DNA from: Vespa crabro
Taxonomy: Eukaryota > Arthropoda > Insecta > Hymenoptera > Vespidae
DNA length: 64,000 nt
NCBI RefSeq assembly: GCF_910589235.1
Contig: NC_060956.1
Location: 17,204,499-17,268,498 of the forward strand
Direction: 5' to 3'
Under the pieces are notes generated by a model. The model had not been told where the DNA came from. It saw nothing but the letters and a program-made list of their open reading frames with translations, and did no database searches. The translations under genes and the position numbers were made by a program. This document shows, one piece after another, positions 12,847 to 25,318 of the stretch. The first letter of the stretch is position 1. The number at the start of each line of letters is the position of its first letter.

Positions 12847-14148
12847 ACAGGTAGAAATAAAAAGAAAGAAAACAAAAAAAAAGGGACGAAAGAGAAAGAG
12901 TGAGAAAGGCTATTGGATAAGTTTCGGCTCTTTTCGTATATCGTAGATAACGATATTTATTTTTCACATTCTCGAAAAACCTTCGATTTGAAAGCACACG
13001 ATTTATTTTTTTTTCTGAGTGTTTATTTATTAAATGACTATTTATTAGAAAATTAAAGAAAACGAAGGAAAGCGAATCATGAAAGTTTTATTGAACGGCG
13101 AAATAATCATTGTTCTTTTATCGATCTCGATGGACAAAAATCAGGATCGATCAGGATCAAGATCGATAAAGAAAAAAAAAAAAATAATTACTATTTTATG
13201 ATTCGTTATGAATCTTCTATATATTGTATTATTGAAATATTATTTTCAATAAATTTCATCTAATATAAAAGAAGTAATGTAAAAATGTAAAAAGTAACGT
13301 TTACTATGTTTTTGCATTTATTCGTCTCGTTTATAAATTATAATAATTTTAATTATATTCAATATATTTTCAAAACAATTTCCGTCGGCGTAATCTATAC
13401 TTCTTACTTTACTACTTACAAAAGTAATACGGTATATCTAGTCGATAAAATGAAAAAGAAAGAAAGTAGAATAATTTGTGACTTTGTTCGTTAACGGATA
13501 AAAGATCACTCGAAATGAAGGGTCTATGAAGAAGACGATTGGTTATTCTCGAAGAAGATGAGTAGAGATCGTCGAAATCGAGCTGATTCAGTCGGTGGAA
13601 AAATCGACAGAAACTCTCAAGCAGCGCGTTATCAGTCGTTATCTCTTGCGGCTAACTAGAAAGGAGTAATTAACAAGCCTGCAATTAACTCAGCCGACAT
13701 TTCGATCGATCATCGATATCTTCTCCGTTCATGTATAGATACTTACATGTACTTTTTCTTTCTTTCTTTCTTTCTTTTTCTTTTTTTTTTTCTTTTTTTT
13801 TTGCGATATACACAGTAGGACAGTCGAATGAACATACACAAAAGTAAGCTAGAATATAGAAAAATCGCATATGATTCTCGCGAATCGAGAGAAAATTATT
13901 GTATTCCGTGTGCTATTGGAAAATCCCACAGCTTACGGGAATTTTCCTTGGGAAAACGGTCTTCTGCGTTTTCTTTTTTTTTCGATGGATATCAGGACGC
14001 ATAAACGTTTGCATGCATAGAAGCGTAGGGTGATTTTATGCTCGCGCGTGCGCGTAACGCGCGGCCTGAGCTAAACATACACCAAATATATACATATATA
14101 CATAGATATATAAATGGAAAAGGACGAACTGTGTTTCCAAAAGAGAAA

Positions 14149-14177
14149 AGGGAGAAATAAAGTTAAAGGGAACAGAG

Positions 14178-14221
<44 letters not shown>

Positions 14222-14262
14222 AGGAAATAAAGTTAAAGGGAACAGACAGAGAGAGAGAGATA
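14149..14262. repeat. (GA)n flanked by a direct duplication
   Basis: GAAATAAAGTTAAAGGGAAC at about 14153-14172 recurs at about 14223-14243 as a near-identical copy, with a (GA)n tract between and another short GA run after. This looks like a tandem duplication of a unit made of unique sequence plus microsatellite. Confidence 0.9.
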
Positions 14263-14512
14263 TGTTTAGAACGGTTCACAATTTTTATACCTTGCTTGTC
14301 CAGTCCGGGAGTACGTTTCGAAAAGAGAAGCCATAATATCGTGAAGTTCGTTCCACTTGTATACCACCGAAAAGTGCAATCTATGTTTTCTACCAGTCAA
14401 AGACTACGTAAAAAACGAATTACTACGAGGTCACCTCTAAATATACCTACTCTTGTATTTATGTACGTATTTATGAATGTATATATATATATATATATAA
14501 CTGTATATGTAT

Positions 14513-14520
14513 AACCGTAC

Positions 14521-14582
<62 letters not shown>

Positions 14583-14586
14583 GGTT
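14513..14586. repeat. Palindrome with a (TA)n core
   Basis: AACCGTACTA at 14513-14522 is exactly mirrored by TAGTACGGTT at 14577-14586, with about 54 bases of nearly pure (TA)n between. The whole can form a long hairpin or cruciform. The unique ten-base arms show that it is more than a plain TA tract. A shorter (TA)n lies at 14480-14499. Confidence 0.9.
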
Positions 14587-15129
14587 GAGACTCAGTAAAA
14601 CTCCATCTACGAGTATGTAATAGAACGACGGGGTTCTACGGTGACCACGCTTTTACCTTTTTGCTTCCACGAAACTACGTTCTCGAAGTTATTCTCGCCA
14701 TACGTGTATAAACGCCTCGTGAAAATTGTTGTTACCAGTAAAGTTGTACATATAAATGAATACAACATACCAATGGAAACTCCTAGATGATGACTTTATC
14801 GCATATAACGTTACAACGTTAGATCTTGTATATATGTATTTCTTATTAGAATACACTACAAGATTATCTATGTATATCCATATTACATATATACATATGT
14901 AGTTATGTATATACCTACTATAAGAAGCTTCCGATCGTTCTTACGTTGTCATGTAAGATGATTAATGATCTTGACGTTGTTGGATATATTTATGTATGAG
15001 AACGAGTGCTTTTCACCTTGACTTATCAGAGTTAATTGAATCTCAAGAATACGCTTAGAAAATATCGTTCGAAAACAAACTAAAACTATTTGCTTTCGAT
15101 TAATTTTATTAATGTGATTATAATAAATA

Positions 15130-15133
15130 ACTT

Positions 15134-15164
<31 letters not shown>

Positions 15165-15245
15165 TATTTTTTTTTTATTTTTTTTTTTTTATTTTTTTTT
15201 TTATTTATTTTTTTTATTTTTTTTTATTTTATTTTTTTTTTTTTA
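15130..15245. repeat. T-rich tract, (T)nA units
   Basis: About 115 bases of T broken by single A (TTTTTTTATT-like units). It could be an expanded poly(T) relic of a retroposed 3' tail on the minus strand, but no element body was seen beside it. Confidence 0.9.
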
Positions 15246-15569
15246 TAGAGAATGTCAACGTAGATCGTAGACATTTTCAATCGGTCGATCTGAGGGGTCC
15301 CTTTTATTTACGTACTTGACGGTAAAAATATATACTTTAGAGACAGTACGAATTTGTTTTATATATGTATACATTCACTAAGTGATTTAGTTACATAGTA
15401 CGTGCCACGGAGAATGATCCGTTGGATATTTCGAATATTTCCTGGCACAGTTCTACTATTGCGCTCTTTTATTATTAATTCTGTTGTTTGCTTTTAGAAT
15501 TCAGGAGTACAAGAAATTTGCTTAAGAGGAGAAGTGAGAAAGAGATATGGCAGAATAACTGAGAATGAA

Positions 15570-15579
15570 AGAGAGAGAG

Positions 15580-15629
<50 letters not shown>
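15570..15629. repeat. (GA)n microsatellite
   Basis: Perfect GA run after a GAAAAAGA interruption. Confidence 0.95.
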
Positions 15630-15632
<3 letters not shown>

Positions 15633-16395
15633 AATAATGCATTTTTAAAATTGCACGCGAAAATATGCATATAAACTTGTGAAAATATTGTTTTCTTTTG
15701 AGATTATCATTTTGAATGGTTGACAAAGAAGTAGAGAAGGAAAAGATATGACGTAGGAAAAGAAAAAGTTAACGAATCAGAAAGCGAGGATATAATTGAA
15801 ATGGAAAGATAAAATGGGTTTGGTACTTGCGCAGTAAAATTCATTCGCTCGTGGAAGGAAGGATGCGACCTTTGATCTCTCGTGAAATCTCAAACGGCGT
15901 TTTTATCCATAGCTTGTGAATATAAAAAACTTTTGAAAAATCCTCGTATTCGCGAAAATGCTTACTTCCTTAGAAATTCTTTAATTTTAGCGAAAGAAAA
16001 CGAAAAAAAAAAGGAAGAAAGAACAATAAATCGTGAAAACGAGAAAAGAAAAAGATCTGTAGATGACATTAAAAAATGACATAACAAAAAGGAGTTCCAT
16101 AACGAGAATTATATTGTTTGAATATTATGTTCGAATAATATCGAATAGTATCAATTTTAACACGTGTTAAAAATAGCGAAATGTACGTTCTACGCGATAA
16201 AATTTAACGGCGAACAATCGTTAAATTTGTTGAATCATACGATTTCTAACGACGTTTTCTGAACGATGAAATAAAGAATTGAAAAAAAAAAGAAAAAAAA
16301 AAGAAAAGCAAAAAAGAAACGAGATAAAAATCTCGATACCCCCAATTCGTATCATTGCATTGACCGCAAACGAAGAAAACGAAGAAAACGAATTA

Positions 16396-16448
16396 ATGAA
16401 CGAACGAACGAACGAACGAATGAACGGACGAATGAACGAACGAACGAC
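16396..16448. repeat. (GAAC)n-type minisatellite
   Basis: Tandem GAAC with GAAT and GGAC variants, the same word family as the 8.6 kb array. It generates false ORFs (NERTNERMNG, and RSFIRPFIRS on the other strand). Confidence 0.95.
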
Positions 16449-16730
16449 AAAAAGGACTTCGAAGTCCGGAGTGAGCTCGTACGAGAAATAGGAATGAAAC
16501 GACAATCTTTTTAATCCAGTTAAGCCGAAACCCAACGTGACGATGTCGATCGCAAGTGTTCGCGAAAGGAACGGGAAAATTAAAATTAAATTATCTTTCG
16601 CTCTCGTCGTGGAGAGTGCAAATTAATCGCTTCGAAGCCGTTGATAGGGTACCGCTAATCGGCCGAGTTCATTTTACTTCTTACTTTTTCTTTTAAGGAT
16701 CAGTTATGGAAAGTGAAGAAAGTTCTATTT

Positions 16731-16741
16731 TCTCTCTCTCC

Positions 16742-16785
<44 letters not shown>

Positions 16786-16815
16786 TTATCTCTCTCTTTC
16801 TCTATCTATCTATCT
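16731..16815. repeat. (CT)n microsatellite
   Basis: Long CT tract with TTT and TATC interruptions. It marks the start of the zone where CT replaces GA on the plus strand. Confidence 0.95.
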
Positions 16816-17430
16816 TTATTTTTCGCTCCTCTCGATTTATCTCAAAAGTTTTATCCACACCGTCGACTTGTATCGATCAGAGTCGTATGGCATTCCATTG
16901 AGGAAGAACATTTTAAAACAAGACGAGGCACGTAAAATCGTAAAATCCTAACATAATAAAGTAGATTCTGTTGTTTCCGAGTCTCGGTTACTATTGTGAA
17001 ATTGCCAATGATCATGGATCGTTATCGTTATCGTTCTCTTCGTTCAACGTGAACCGAACGCGGTCTTTCATATCAGGTCAATCGTTGCTCGAAGAGAAAA
17101 CGAGAGGTAGAGAAAGAGAGAGACAGAGAGAGACAGAGACAGATAGAAGTTGTGTTCAACGATTTGCCGGAGTGGAAGATCATCGATGGACTCGCATAGA
17201 CGAGGAGAAACTTCGGCAGTTTCGCGCAATTCGTAATGACGTTGCGAAGAGAGAAGTCGAACATCGTTGCTATCTAAAAGACGACGAAAGTCTCGATACA
17301 AGGAGACGATACAAGTTCTACAGAATCGTCTCGGTAGCTTTCTTGGTAATACTTTCGAACACTTCCGTCAAAGGATCAGTTTTGTATCGATTCTTTTTTT
17401 TCCTTTACTTCACTGCGCGTTTTCCTTCTA

Positions 17431-17446
17431 TACACATACACACACG

Positions 17447-17477
<31 letters not shown>
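17431..17477. repeat. (CA)n(TA)n compound microsatellite
   Basis: CA run passing into TA. It supplies the HTHTHTHIYIY tail of the 172-codon plus ORF at 16971-17489, whose middle is read-through of a GA-rich patch and unique DNA. Confidence 0.95.
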
Positions 17478-18565
17478 TTAGGTAGATAATATAAGTAACG
17501 ATGTCGATCGAGTAGCTCTATTATAAAAATAAGAGAAAATTTTCGATAGCCTTTTTCGAGAGACATTCAATATAATCCATTTATATTGCACTTAATAAAT
17601 TTATGCGAAGATAGCTGAGGGATAGACAGGGTGGACGGATAGGGTAGGTGGGTGCGAGGGATCGAGTTTTATTATATCTCGTTATATTGATAAAAATTAA
17701 GCTTTCATAATATTATTTTATAAAAGTATATAAAATATGATATTATACAATCGTGATGAGAAACAAACCAAAGAGTTTTCACGTTCTGTCTCTCTTGTTC
17801 ACCGTCGACGAGTCCAGATAATACGTTTATACAAAGTTAAGGTTACAGTTGCCCCATAGTATCGAACTAGAATAAGCGGATCTGAAGGTAAACGGGAAGA
17901 TGGAGAAATTTCCATAACGAGGAGAGTCGGGCGACAAAGCAATTACGTGGTTGATAATTATCGAAGCATACGCAAAGAGAAGAATGAGAAAGCGAAGGGG
18001 GAATTGTGCGAAGGGGGACAGGGAAAGGATAGTGAATCTCCAACGGGGTTGCCGTTGAGTTTTACGATCTATGGAATATCTCTTGGTCATTCGCCTGTAA
18101 ACTTTGACGGTCTATTTCCGTGCATTTCCGCCATTATTTCTGCAAACCGCTTCCGAGTACCGAGTTCCGTGGTTTCCCTTCGCATATCAAGGACAGCTTT
18201 GCTTAAGCTTTATGTTACTTGCCTCATTATATTTCCGTTATGGTATATCGTATCATAGATGAGAAATGTGAGAATTATTGTAATACTTGGGAATGGTAGT
18301 TTTATAATTTTCAACATCCATCGTTGTATTATTCATTGAGCACTAAGGATTAATTTTAATATGTTATAAAGTATCCATAAAAAATCGTTCACATTAGTAG
18401 ATCTAAAAAAAAATAATCACAACAACGTATACTTCGATATTATTTTGTGAAAAAAAAAAAAAAAAAGAAAAAAACGAAAGGAATCATAGAAAATTACGTA
18501 TCATGAGGAATAATAATGGAGCGATTTGGGAGGGAGGGAGTAAGGGGAGGAATGAATATTCGTAC

Positions 18566-18904
18566 CTTGTGCTTGGTTCGATGACGATGATAATGATTCG
18601 GCCTTGGATGCTCGACGAGGACGTGTTCGGTGGTAGAGGTGGCAGCGGAGGTGGTGGGTTCGGAGGCGGTCGCATTGGTTTTCGTCGGACGCGTATGAAT
18701 CCTCGAGGATTGGCCTGCCGATTGTTGAGTCCTTCTCGGCGATTGTTGCCGTTCCTTTTGTGCCTCGTGACATCGACAGACAGGTGGAACAGTTGTGCCG
18801 TGGCTTCCACCTCCGCCTCCACCACCACCTCCACCCCCGAAGGATCCACCTCCGCTTAATGCTGCCGCAGTCAGCTTGCTGGCATAATAATACATAGCGC
18901 ACAT
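18566..18904 (-). CDS. Candidate first coding exon, glycine-run protein of unknown function
   Basis: This 113-codon segment starts at an ATG (plus-strand CAT at 18902-18904) and ends in phase 0 at AAG|GTACGA, a good 5' splice donor at 18565/18566. A second ATG three codons in (18893-18895) begins MYYYASKL and could be the real start. Residues about 17-36 are Gly/Ser-rich with an unbroken run of 11 Gly. A hydrophilic Gln/Arg/Thr/Ser/His-rich, probably disordered stretch follows and ends HRHRTKHK. No domain, signal peptide or membrane segment is visible. The block is much richer in GC than its surroundings. The other two minus frames are also open across most of it (one Pro-rich), so the frame is not certain, although this is the one with a suitable ATG and a phase-0 donor. 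The next exon would lie at lower coordinates and I could not find it convincingly. It could instead be a non-coding first exon or CpG-rich regulatory DNA. I do not recognise the protein. Confidence 0.35.
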
Positions 18905-18924
18905 TTATCCGACGAAAACTTAAC

Positions 18925-18970
18925 ACCACGTCCAGCACGCCACTTCACTCCTGTCATCACTGACGTTAGC
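18925..18970 (-). promoter_or_regulatory. Weak initiator/DPE-like core promoter for the 18.9 kb candidate exon
   Basis: On the minus strand TCAGT (18963-18959) matches the insect initiator. GGACGTG, a match to the downstream promoter element consensus, begins 29 nt from the initiator A; the usual start is +28, so spacing is one base off. The ATG of the candidate exon lies about 57 nt downstream. No TATA box is visible. Both motifs are short and could be chance; the position just upstream of a GC-rich ATG exon is the only supporting context. Confidence 0.15.
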
Positions 18971-19742
18971 GATGACGATCGACGATCCTTAGCTCGGTAT
19001 AAACGAGCACGAAAGTGAAAGAATAAGCTATCACTCGCGACGACTCGACGATCTTTCCCTTGTCTTCGCGAGAAATCTACGAGCAGCAGGACTTCTTGGA
19101 TCGGCTCCAAACAGAAAAGGAACGTCCTTAATCGCTCCTGCTTTCTTTTCTCCTTCTCCTTCACGATATTTATTTCTTTCGTAGAACCCGAATCGCTGTT
19201 TCTCTCATTTCTTTGATATCTAGGCCGAGGTCGAAGGTTGTTCTCGATCTTTTTCTCGTATTTTTCTTCTATCTTACGAAACGCGTTTCCTTAAGAAATG
19301 AAAATTATTTCTAATTTTTCATCTATATTTCTAAACATATAGGACAGATAAAACGACGATCAGATTATAGAAAACGTTTGTATCGTATTTTCAAATAGAG
19401 TCCTTTCTACCTTTCTCTTTTTCTTTTCTTTTCTTTTCTTTTCTTTTTTTTTTGTAGTTTCGCAATTTTACATTAAAATAATCGAACGAATGCCTCGACA
19501 AGTCACCCTTAATGTTTGGAACTTCATTATGGTCACACGAAACGAAAGCGGTTGGCCTGCAAGCATACTTAACGATTGTTTCCCGGAGTTTCGTCGATGA
19601 TGGAATAGGACATAGGAGAGTTTGATGGAGATCGTCCTACTGAAAACCGTCCTACCGTGCTGATTCCGTCTACAATAGAGCTTCAACACTGCGAATACGA
19701 GGGAATTGACGGAATAGAGACTCACTCTTTCCATCTCTATCT

Positions 19743-19765
19743 CTTTCTATTTCTCTCTCTCTCTT

Positions 19766-19823
<58 letters not shown>

Positions 19824-19826
19824 ACT
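19743..19826. repeat. (CT)n microsatellite with acceptor-like end
   Basis: A long CT tract ends CACTCTAG at 19830, which imitates a 3' splice site. A 63-codon frame (SDDENASCHEERRF early, MPVYVCYAAVLPKIDP next) follows to a TAA at 20023. It is noted as a possible exon but is probably chance. Confidence 0.9.
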
Positions 19827-20147
19827 CTAGCGACGACGAGAATGCGTCATGCCATGAAGAACGACGTTTCTCGATGCCGGTTTACGTTTGCTATGCGGCT
19901 GTCCTGCCGAAAATCGACCCACTGATCTGCTGTCGATTCGCGAATGGTACTGAAAAACAAATCCTACCGACAAGTCGAACAAAGGTTTATCCACGAACAA
20001 TGCGGGTTCATGTGCTGTTATAACATCCAGGAATGAAATAGCGACCTAAGCAGCATCATAAAGTGACTTTCTATCGAACGAAATGAATTCAACTTTATTA
20101 TCTCTTAACTATTGTGTACTTACGAATATCAATTACCATATTTCAAA

Positions 20148-20173
20148 AATAATGTTCATTAATAATGTTCATT
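20148..20173. repeat. 13-bp tandem duplication
   Basis: AATAATGTTCATT occurs twice in a row, a small replication-slippage duplication in unique DNA. Confidence 0.95.
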
Positions 20174-20596
20174 TTGAACTAATACTCTAGCAAATCTAAT
20201 GTAGTTTCTACAATGGCTTCTAATTCGTCATTTGACATTTCAATAAAGCTTCAAAATCTGAAGTCCTATGAAGTAACCGATCAAAATGACTATTATATTA
20301 CGATGAATCCTGTAATCAGCGACGTTCTTTTAAAGCGTCACGTTATGTCGTGTCTAAAGCAAAGGGCTCTTCGAATTAATTTAGAAATCTCTCTGGGTTC
20401 TGCTTTCACTTAGAATGGCTTTTGGATGCTCCAAAGAGCTCATTGAAATACAATTTAAATAGTTCACGAATAGTCCCCCAGTAAAATCTATAGATTTGAT
20501 CAATCTTCCACCGAAGACAATCCAATTAAAGCGAATAACAAAAGTCCTATATATATAAATATATATGTATATTTGACATAGACCAGTTATACAGCA

Positions 20597-20974
20597 ATGA
20601 TAATTGTGAAAGAGGAAATAGGACATGTTGAAAAAATATATGGTGCTATGGCATTAATCGTTTTAATCGAAGATATCAAGATGAAAAAGAAGAACTTTAT
20701 TTTCATCGTTTGTTCACAAAGAAACTTTGTTACGGAAAGCACGTCTCACAATCACAACTGGTTAGAATCACTGAGACTCATTAAAATCCAAATTGTATTC
20801 AACAAGAAAGTCAACTTGTATTTCCCATTTAAAATATCTGTTAATGAAACTTACATTTCTTATCTCTTCTTTTATCCTTTATATTCTTATAACAGTACAG
20901 AACTTAATATATACGAAAAGGATCGCGTTATCTTATTCGTCGAAAAAGATGACGCTTTCTTTTTACTTCCTTGA
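20597..20974 (+). other. Unassigned 125-codon ORF free of simple repeats
   Basis: The ORF runs from MIIVKEEIGHVEKIYG to a TGA and is rich in Ile, Phe, Lys and Tyr, as random AT-rich translation would be. It lies in a unique stretch next to another ORF of 66 codons (20213-20413, MASNSSFDISIKLQNLK). No motif recognised, no splice or promoter signal noted. Chance ORF or remnant of an unknown insertion. Confidence 0.1.
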
Positions 20975-21391
20975 AGATTCTTTATACTTCCTCGAAATTA
21001 CTTAGCAGATTTATCGTTGATATTGTAATTATTATCAAGCCGTGTCTTAATTTTTCGTTTTTAATTGAACGATAAACTATAATATTTATATTCTTCAATG
21101 TAATTTTGATAAATGATTGTTTACGTATTATTAATATTTTTTAATTCATGAAATTCCTATGAAAAGAAGATGACTGTTTGTTAGCGATCGACGTATCTAA
21201 CGTGTTACGCTAATCAACAAAATTGAATACTCAACGGTATAGGCATATTTACCAATAGGAAGAGCAGTAAACAGTCAAAGTATTCGCGATGCGTCGCGAT
21301 AAATGCGTATAGCAAGCCGAACGAATGGATAATCATTAACGCGCGCTGACAATATCGATAATTAATTGTCATTGTGATCGGACGCAGATAG

Positions 21392-21492
<101 letters not shown>

Positions 21493-22606
21493 AACAGTGA
21501 GATAGAGATAGAGACGCATTGACGAGGCTCGACATGACGTGATACATCACGATACAATGCTACGTGTCTGTTGAGACATGAATGTTGTATGAGACGGAAT
21601 ATTAGTGGCTCGTATCTTGTCCTTTGGGAAGATACTACGACGTTATGTCTCCATGATGATCATAGAACCACGAAGAATCCTTGTTATACAAATATATCGT
21701 AATATATCTTGTCTTTTCATGATTCTATATTTTATAATGATATTATACGAAGAAAAGAAAAGAAATATTGTGAAGTTGTGACTATTTTCGTAAAAGAGAT
21801 AAATTATGGAGTTTCCCAATGATGTAAAAAAAAATGTATTAGACAAATATAGAAATATTTCGAGATAACAAATACGTAAAATCCATGAAGATAGAATGAT
21901 ACTTTTGTATAATAGTTTTTCTTTCTTTTTTTTTTTTTTATTGGTATCATCGGCGGTATTAATGATATTGAATTGATTTGATAAGGACACATGAACGAAT
22001 GAAAAATAATTAATTAATGATCACTTTTTTAAAATCGTATACAAAATTTCTCAGATATCTCTGTTATCGTATCCTTTGTATTTATTTTTCATTTCCAATT
22101 TGATACCAATGATAAAATTACGTTTTAGAGATTGTACTCGAGCGAACGGTTTACGACTTTTGCGCCGATGGTCAAAGCCTTTTAAAGCAAACCTTTTTTA
22201 CGATACTTTTCCTTTCTTTACGATCACTTAGAATTTAAATGGAACGTGATTTCGAGGTACCGAGAACGGCCCCGTCGTAAAGTAGATAAAATCTTGCGTT
22301 ATCGATCAACGTCAAAGAGTTACCCAGACGGAGAATTTTCATGCGAGCTTATTGCCAAAAGTTTTTTCTTCTTTTTTTTTTTTCTTTTCTTTTTCCATTA
22401 TCCAACATATCGAAATGACGAATTATTAATATAGATCAATCGCTTTTGGTAAACCAATAATATTATCCATATCGTTTAGATCACAATTAACTCATGACGA
22501 ATTAGTTTAATGGTAATTAATATCAATTTTCTCGATAGCTGGATAAACTATCAGGAAGATTGGCTCTGATGTGCTATTCCTCTCATTTCTCTCCCCTTCT
22601 CAATTC

Positions 22607-22612
22607 TCTCTC

Positions 22613-22658
<46 letters not shown>
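22607..22658. repeat. (CT)n microsatellite
   Basis: CT run with a single TCGCTC interruption. Confidence 0.95.
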
Positions 22659-22663
<5 letters not shown>

Positions 22664-23125
22664 TTTGAACTCATCGTACAACATATTCCCTACGATGATA
22701 CTAAAAATTTCTATCTCGTCAATCTGCCCGGTAATATCGAACCACTTCACTTATCCGATTTTCTCTGTCCCTCCAAGGTTTATCATCATCGTAATAAGAA
22801 CGAGTATCGTCGAGAGAGCGCAGTTATCGATCGTAAAAGTAACTTAATTGAGAGACACGTACGATGAGTACGTTTTCGATAAATTTAATTCTCTGAGTGG
22901 AAGCGTTGGTGCACGCTTACGCACATTGACGTCATTTTAAAAAGCATTGAAAAATGGAAGGAAAGGGGGACGAGAAAAAAGAGAAACATGGTGATGATGG
23001 AGGATACGAGGCGGAGGAGGAAGCGGAAGAAAAAAAGAGAAAGAGGTGGAGAAATGAGAAAACAGAAAATTTTACGCGGAGAGAAGGTTGAAACGAATTC
23101 GTTCGGCTGTTAAATCCCTTTCCTG

Positions 23126-23131
23126 TCTCTT

Positions 23132-23204
<73 letters not shown>
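23126..23204. repeat. (CT)n microsatellite
   Basis: CT tract in two perfect blocks; read as EREREREG on the minus strand. Confidence 0.95.
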
Positions 23205-23207
<3 letters not shown>

Positions 23208-25281
23208 CGTCTTTTTCTCTTAAAGCGCGATTTGCGAAACACTCTCGAATAGTTTCGAAGCTCATTGTCGCGGTAATTTCTTTCCGGACAGTTTCCAATA
23301 AACCTTCCCCTTCTTTCTATTCTCGACGTCCTTTAATCCGTCTCTTTCCGTCCGTACGGTAGCATTATCGTTTTTGTAAAGCTTTCACGACACCAATAGC
23401 AAAAGCAACAGCAATAGCAACAACAGCAACAAAAGCGGTAATTTCAAGTTTGGAAGGATTTTCAATGTTGACCAGGAGAGAAATGCAGAAAGAGAACGCA
23501 AACGAGAATGCCAAGGAGAACCGATGAATTTTCAGGCGACGCTTTGATACTTCCTCCGTGCCCTCGCAACTCGTACCACTTTTATGGAAACTCGCTCGAA
23601 GATTTACCTGTGAAGTTTTAAATGTTAACCGTGCGTGAACATACATACGCGCAGTGTATAATGTGTGTACAAAGGACTTTCGTTCGTATACTACGCTTAT
23701 GAATGGAACCGTTCTCGCTTCTCTTGCAATTCCAATCACGACACGTTACGAGAGAATCGTAGGAAAAAAGAGAAACGTTTTACGTTGGAATACCATTGCC
23801 ACAGTTTTATGTCCTATATCGAATATTCTTCCCCATTGACACGTTTTCTTTATAACCGTTCTACTAAATTTATTTCTTTTTGAAATACGTTTACGAAGAC
23901 CGAAGAACAAATGAAGGTTTGAAAATCCCTCGTAAATGCCTCGGACGGGTTAAAAGAGAACAATGAGAGAAATGCGATGAAATATTATGTGAGAATGTTT
24001 TTTAACATTTATCGAAACAAAACACATTTACCCATACACATACAGGTGAAGTTTTTTTTAGGTCATCGTTCGTCGACCTCATTAATTTCGATCCCATCGC
24101 GCTCGTTCGTTAACGTGATTCACTTATTAAGAATTTTTATCGAACTTCGCTCGCCACGGATTTTTGTAAAGATTTCGAAGAAAGAAAGAAAGTAAGCGCA
24201 CTTCTCAAGGACTCAATTAATTTTTAACTTCCACTTTGTTACTTTGCCATTCTTTCTTGCGATCGTTTGTACGTTTTTGACCTCGATTAAAAAAATTCTT
24301 GCAATTCTTCCAAATGCAAAATGTATTCGTGAAATTAACCGTTGACACGTTTAATACGCTTTTAATATGGACATTCTTTCTTGATACATCATACTCCCCC
24401 CCTCCCACCTCTTTCATAACTTTTTAATTTGTCCAAAGAATTTCTTAATTAATTATTTTCAATTACATATTTGTGAGCGAAGATAAGCACGTCTGGGTGT
24501 TAATTAAATGGAACGATATATTGAAATTGATACGATCATCGGTATAATTGTTCCTTGAGTTTCTTCAAACGCAATCTTTTTAAAATTTTGCAATCGTTGA
24601 AAATGAAACAATCGTTTTAATAAAAAGAATTATAATGTCGGTATAATTTTATACAAATTTTCAACTTGAAAATATTCATACCATAAGTATAAATAAAATA
24701 AATCTATAAAAACAATGACAAGCTCGGTATAAATGTATATATTTCTTCGCGAAGAAGTTTTTTGTCGAACGAGAATATTAAATCGTTTGATTTCACGAAT
24801 TTGTAAGCTTTCAATCCTCAATGAAGGAGGAATAGCATCGATCGAATTTCCAGAGAGGAAAGGATCGTTTAAATCAAGTGCCTGAAGTGTTTAGTACCGT
24901 GACGCTGTGAAAACTATTCGACGATTATTAGAAGGGAAATGAAGAGACACGGGATAAATTCTGGTATGGTAGGTAGATCGACTGATTGAGACAGGAACGA
25001 AGTTTCATTTGGGTCGCAACGAGTACCGAGAACGAGTGTCAGAAAGGCACTGGGAAGGGTTCAGAGAGGGTGTGTTTGAGTGCAGAACACTCGAAACGAT
25101 ATACAGAGTAACACACTGCTCTTATTCCCATCACAGGTCGGAGATAGTTTTTCACCCCCGTTGCCTCAACTCTAGTCCTATACACATCCAGCTTCTTTGC
25201 TTTACCTCTTTTCATCGAGTCGAGGCTTTTGCGAGGGTTGAAAGGAGGAGAAAATCCAACCCTATTTTCACTTTTCTCCTG

Positions 25282-25284
<3 letters not shown>

Positions 25285-25315
<31 letters not shown>
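25285..25315. repeat. (CT)n microsatellite
   Basis: Perfect CT run about 150 bases after an acceptor-like TATTCCCATCACAG at 25135. Confidence 0.95.

Positions 25316-25318
<3 letters not shown>

Larger units (their letters stand above)
12847..18560. other. AT-rich non-coding stretch
   Basis: Holds microsatellites, the 14.5 kb palindrome and the T-rich tract. The 172-codon plus ORF (16971-17489) joins a GA patch, unique DNA and a CA/TA tail; its middle (FAGVEDHRWTRIDEEKLRQF) is overlapped by two minus ORFs and has no splice context. The 103-codon plus ORF at 17947-18258 is likewise overlapped on minus. Neither is called a gene. Confidence 0.55.

Noticed and set aside
15130..15245. Long T-rich tract as the poly(A) tail of a retrotransposon
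   Set aside because: No element body, target-site duplication or coding remnant was seen beside it.
16971..17489. 172-codon plus ORF
   Set aside because: Its ends are a GA patch and a CA/TA tract; two minus ORFs overlap the middle, there is no splice or promoter context, and no motif is visible.
23585..23625. AACTTCACAG|GTAAAT on minus as a recursive splice site
   Set aside because: Short pyrimidine tract and no G at donor +5; weaker than the 48.4 kb site.
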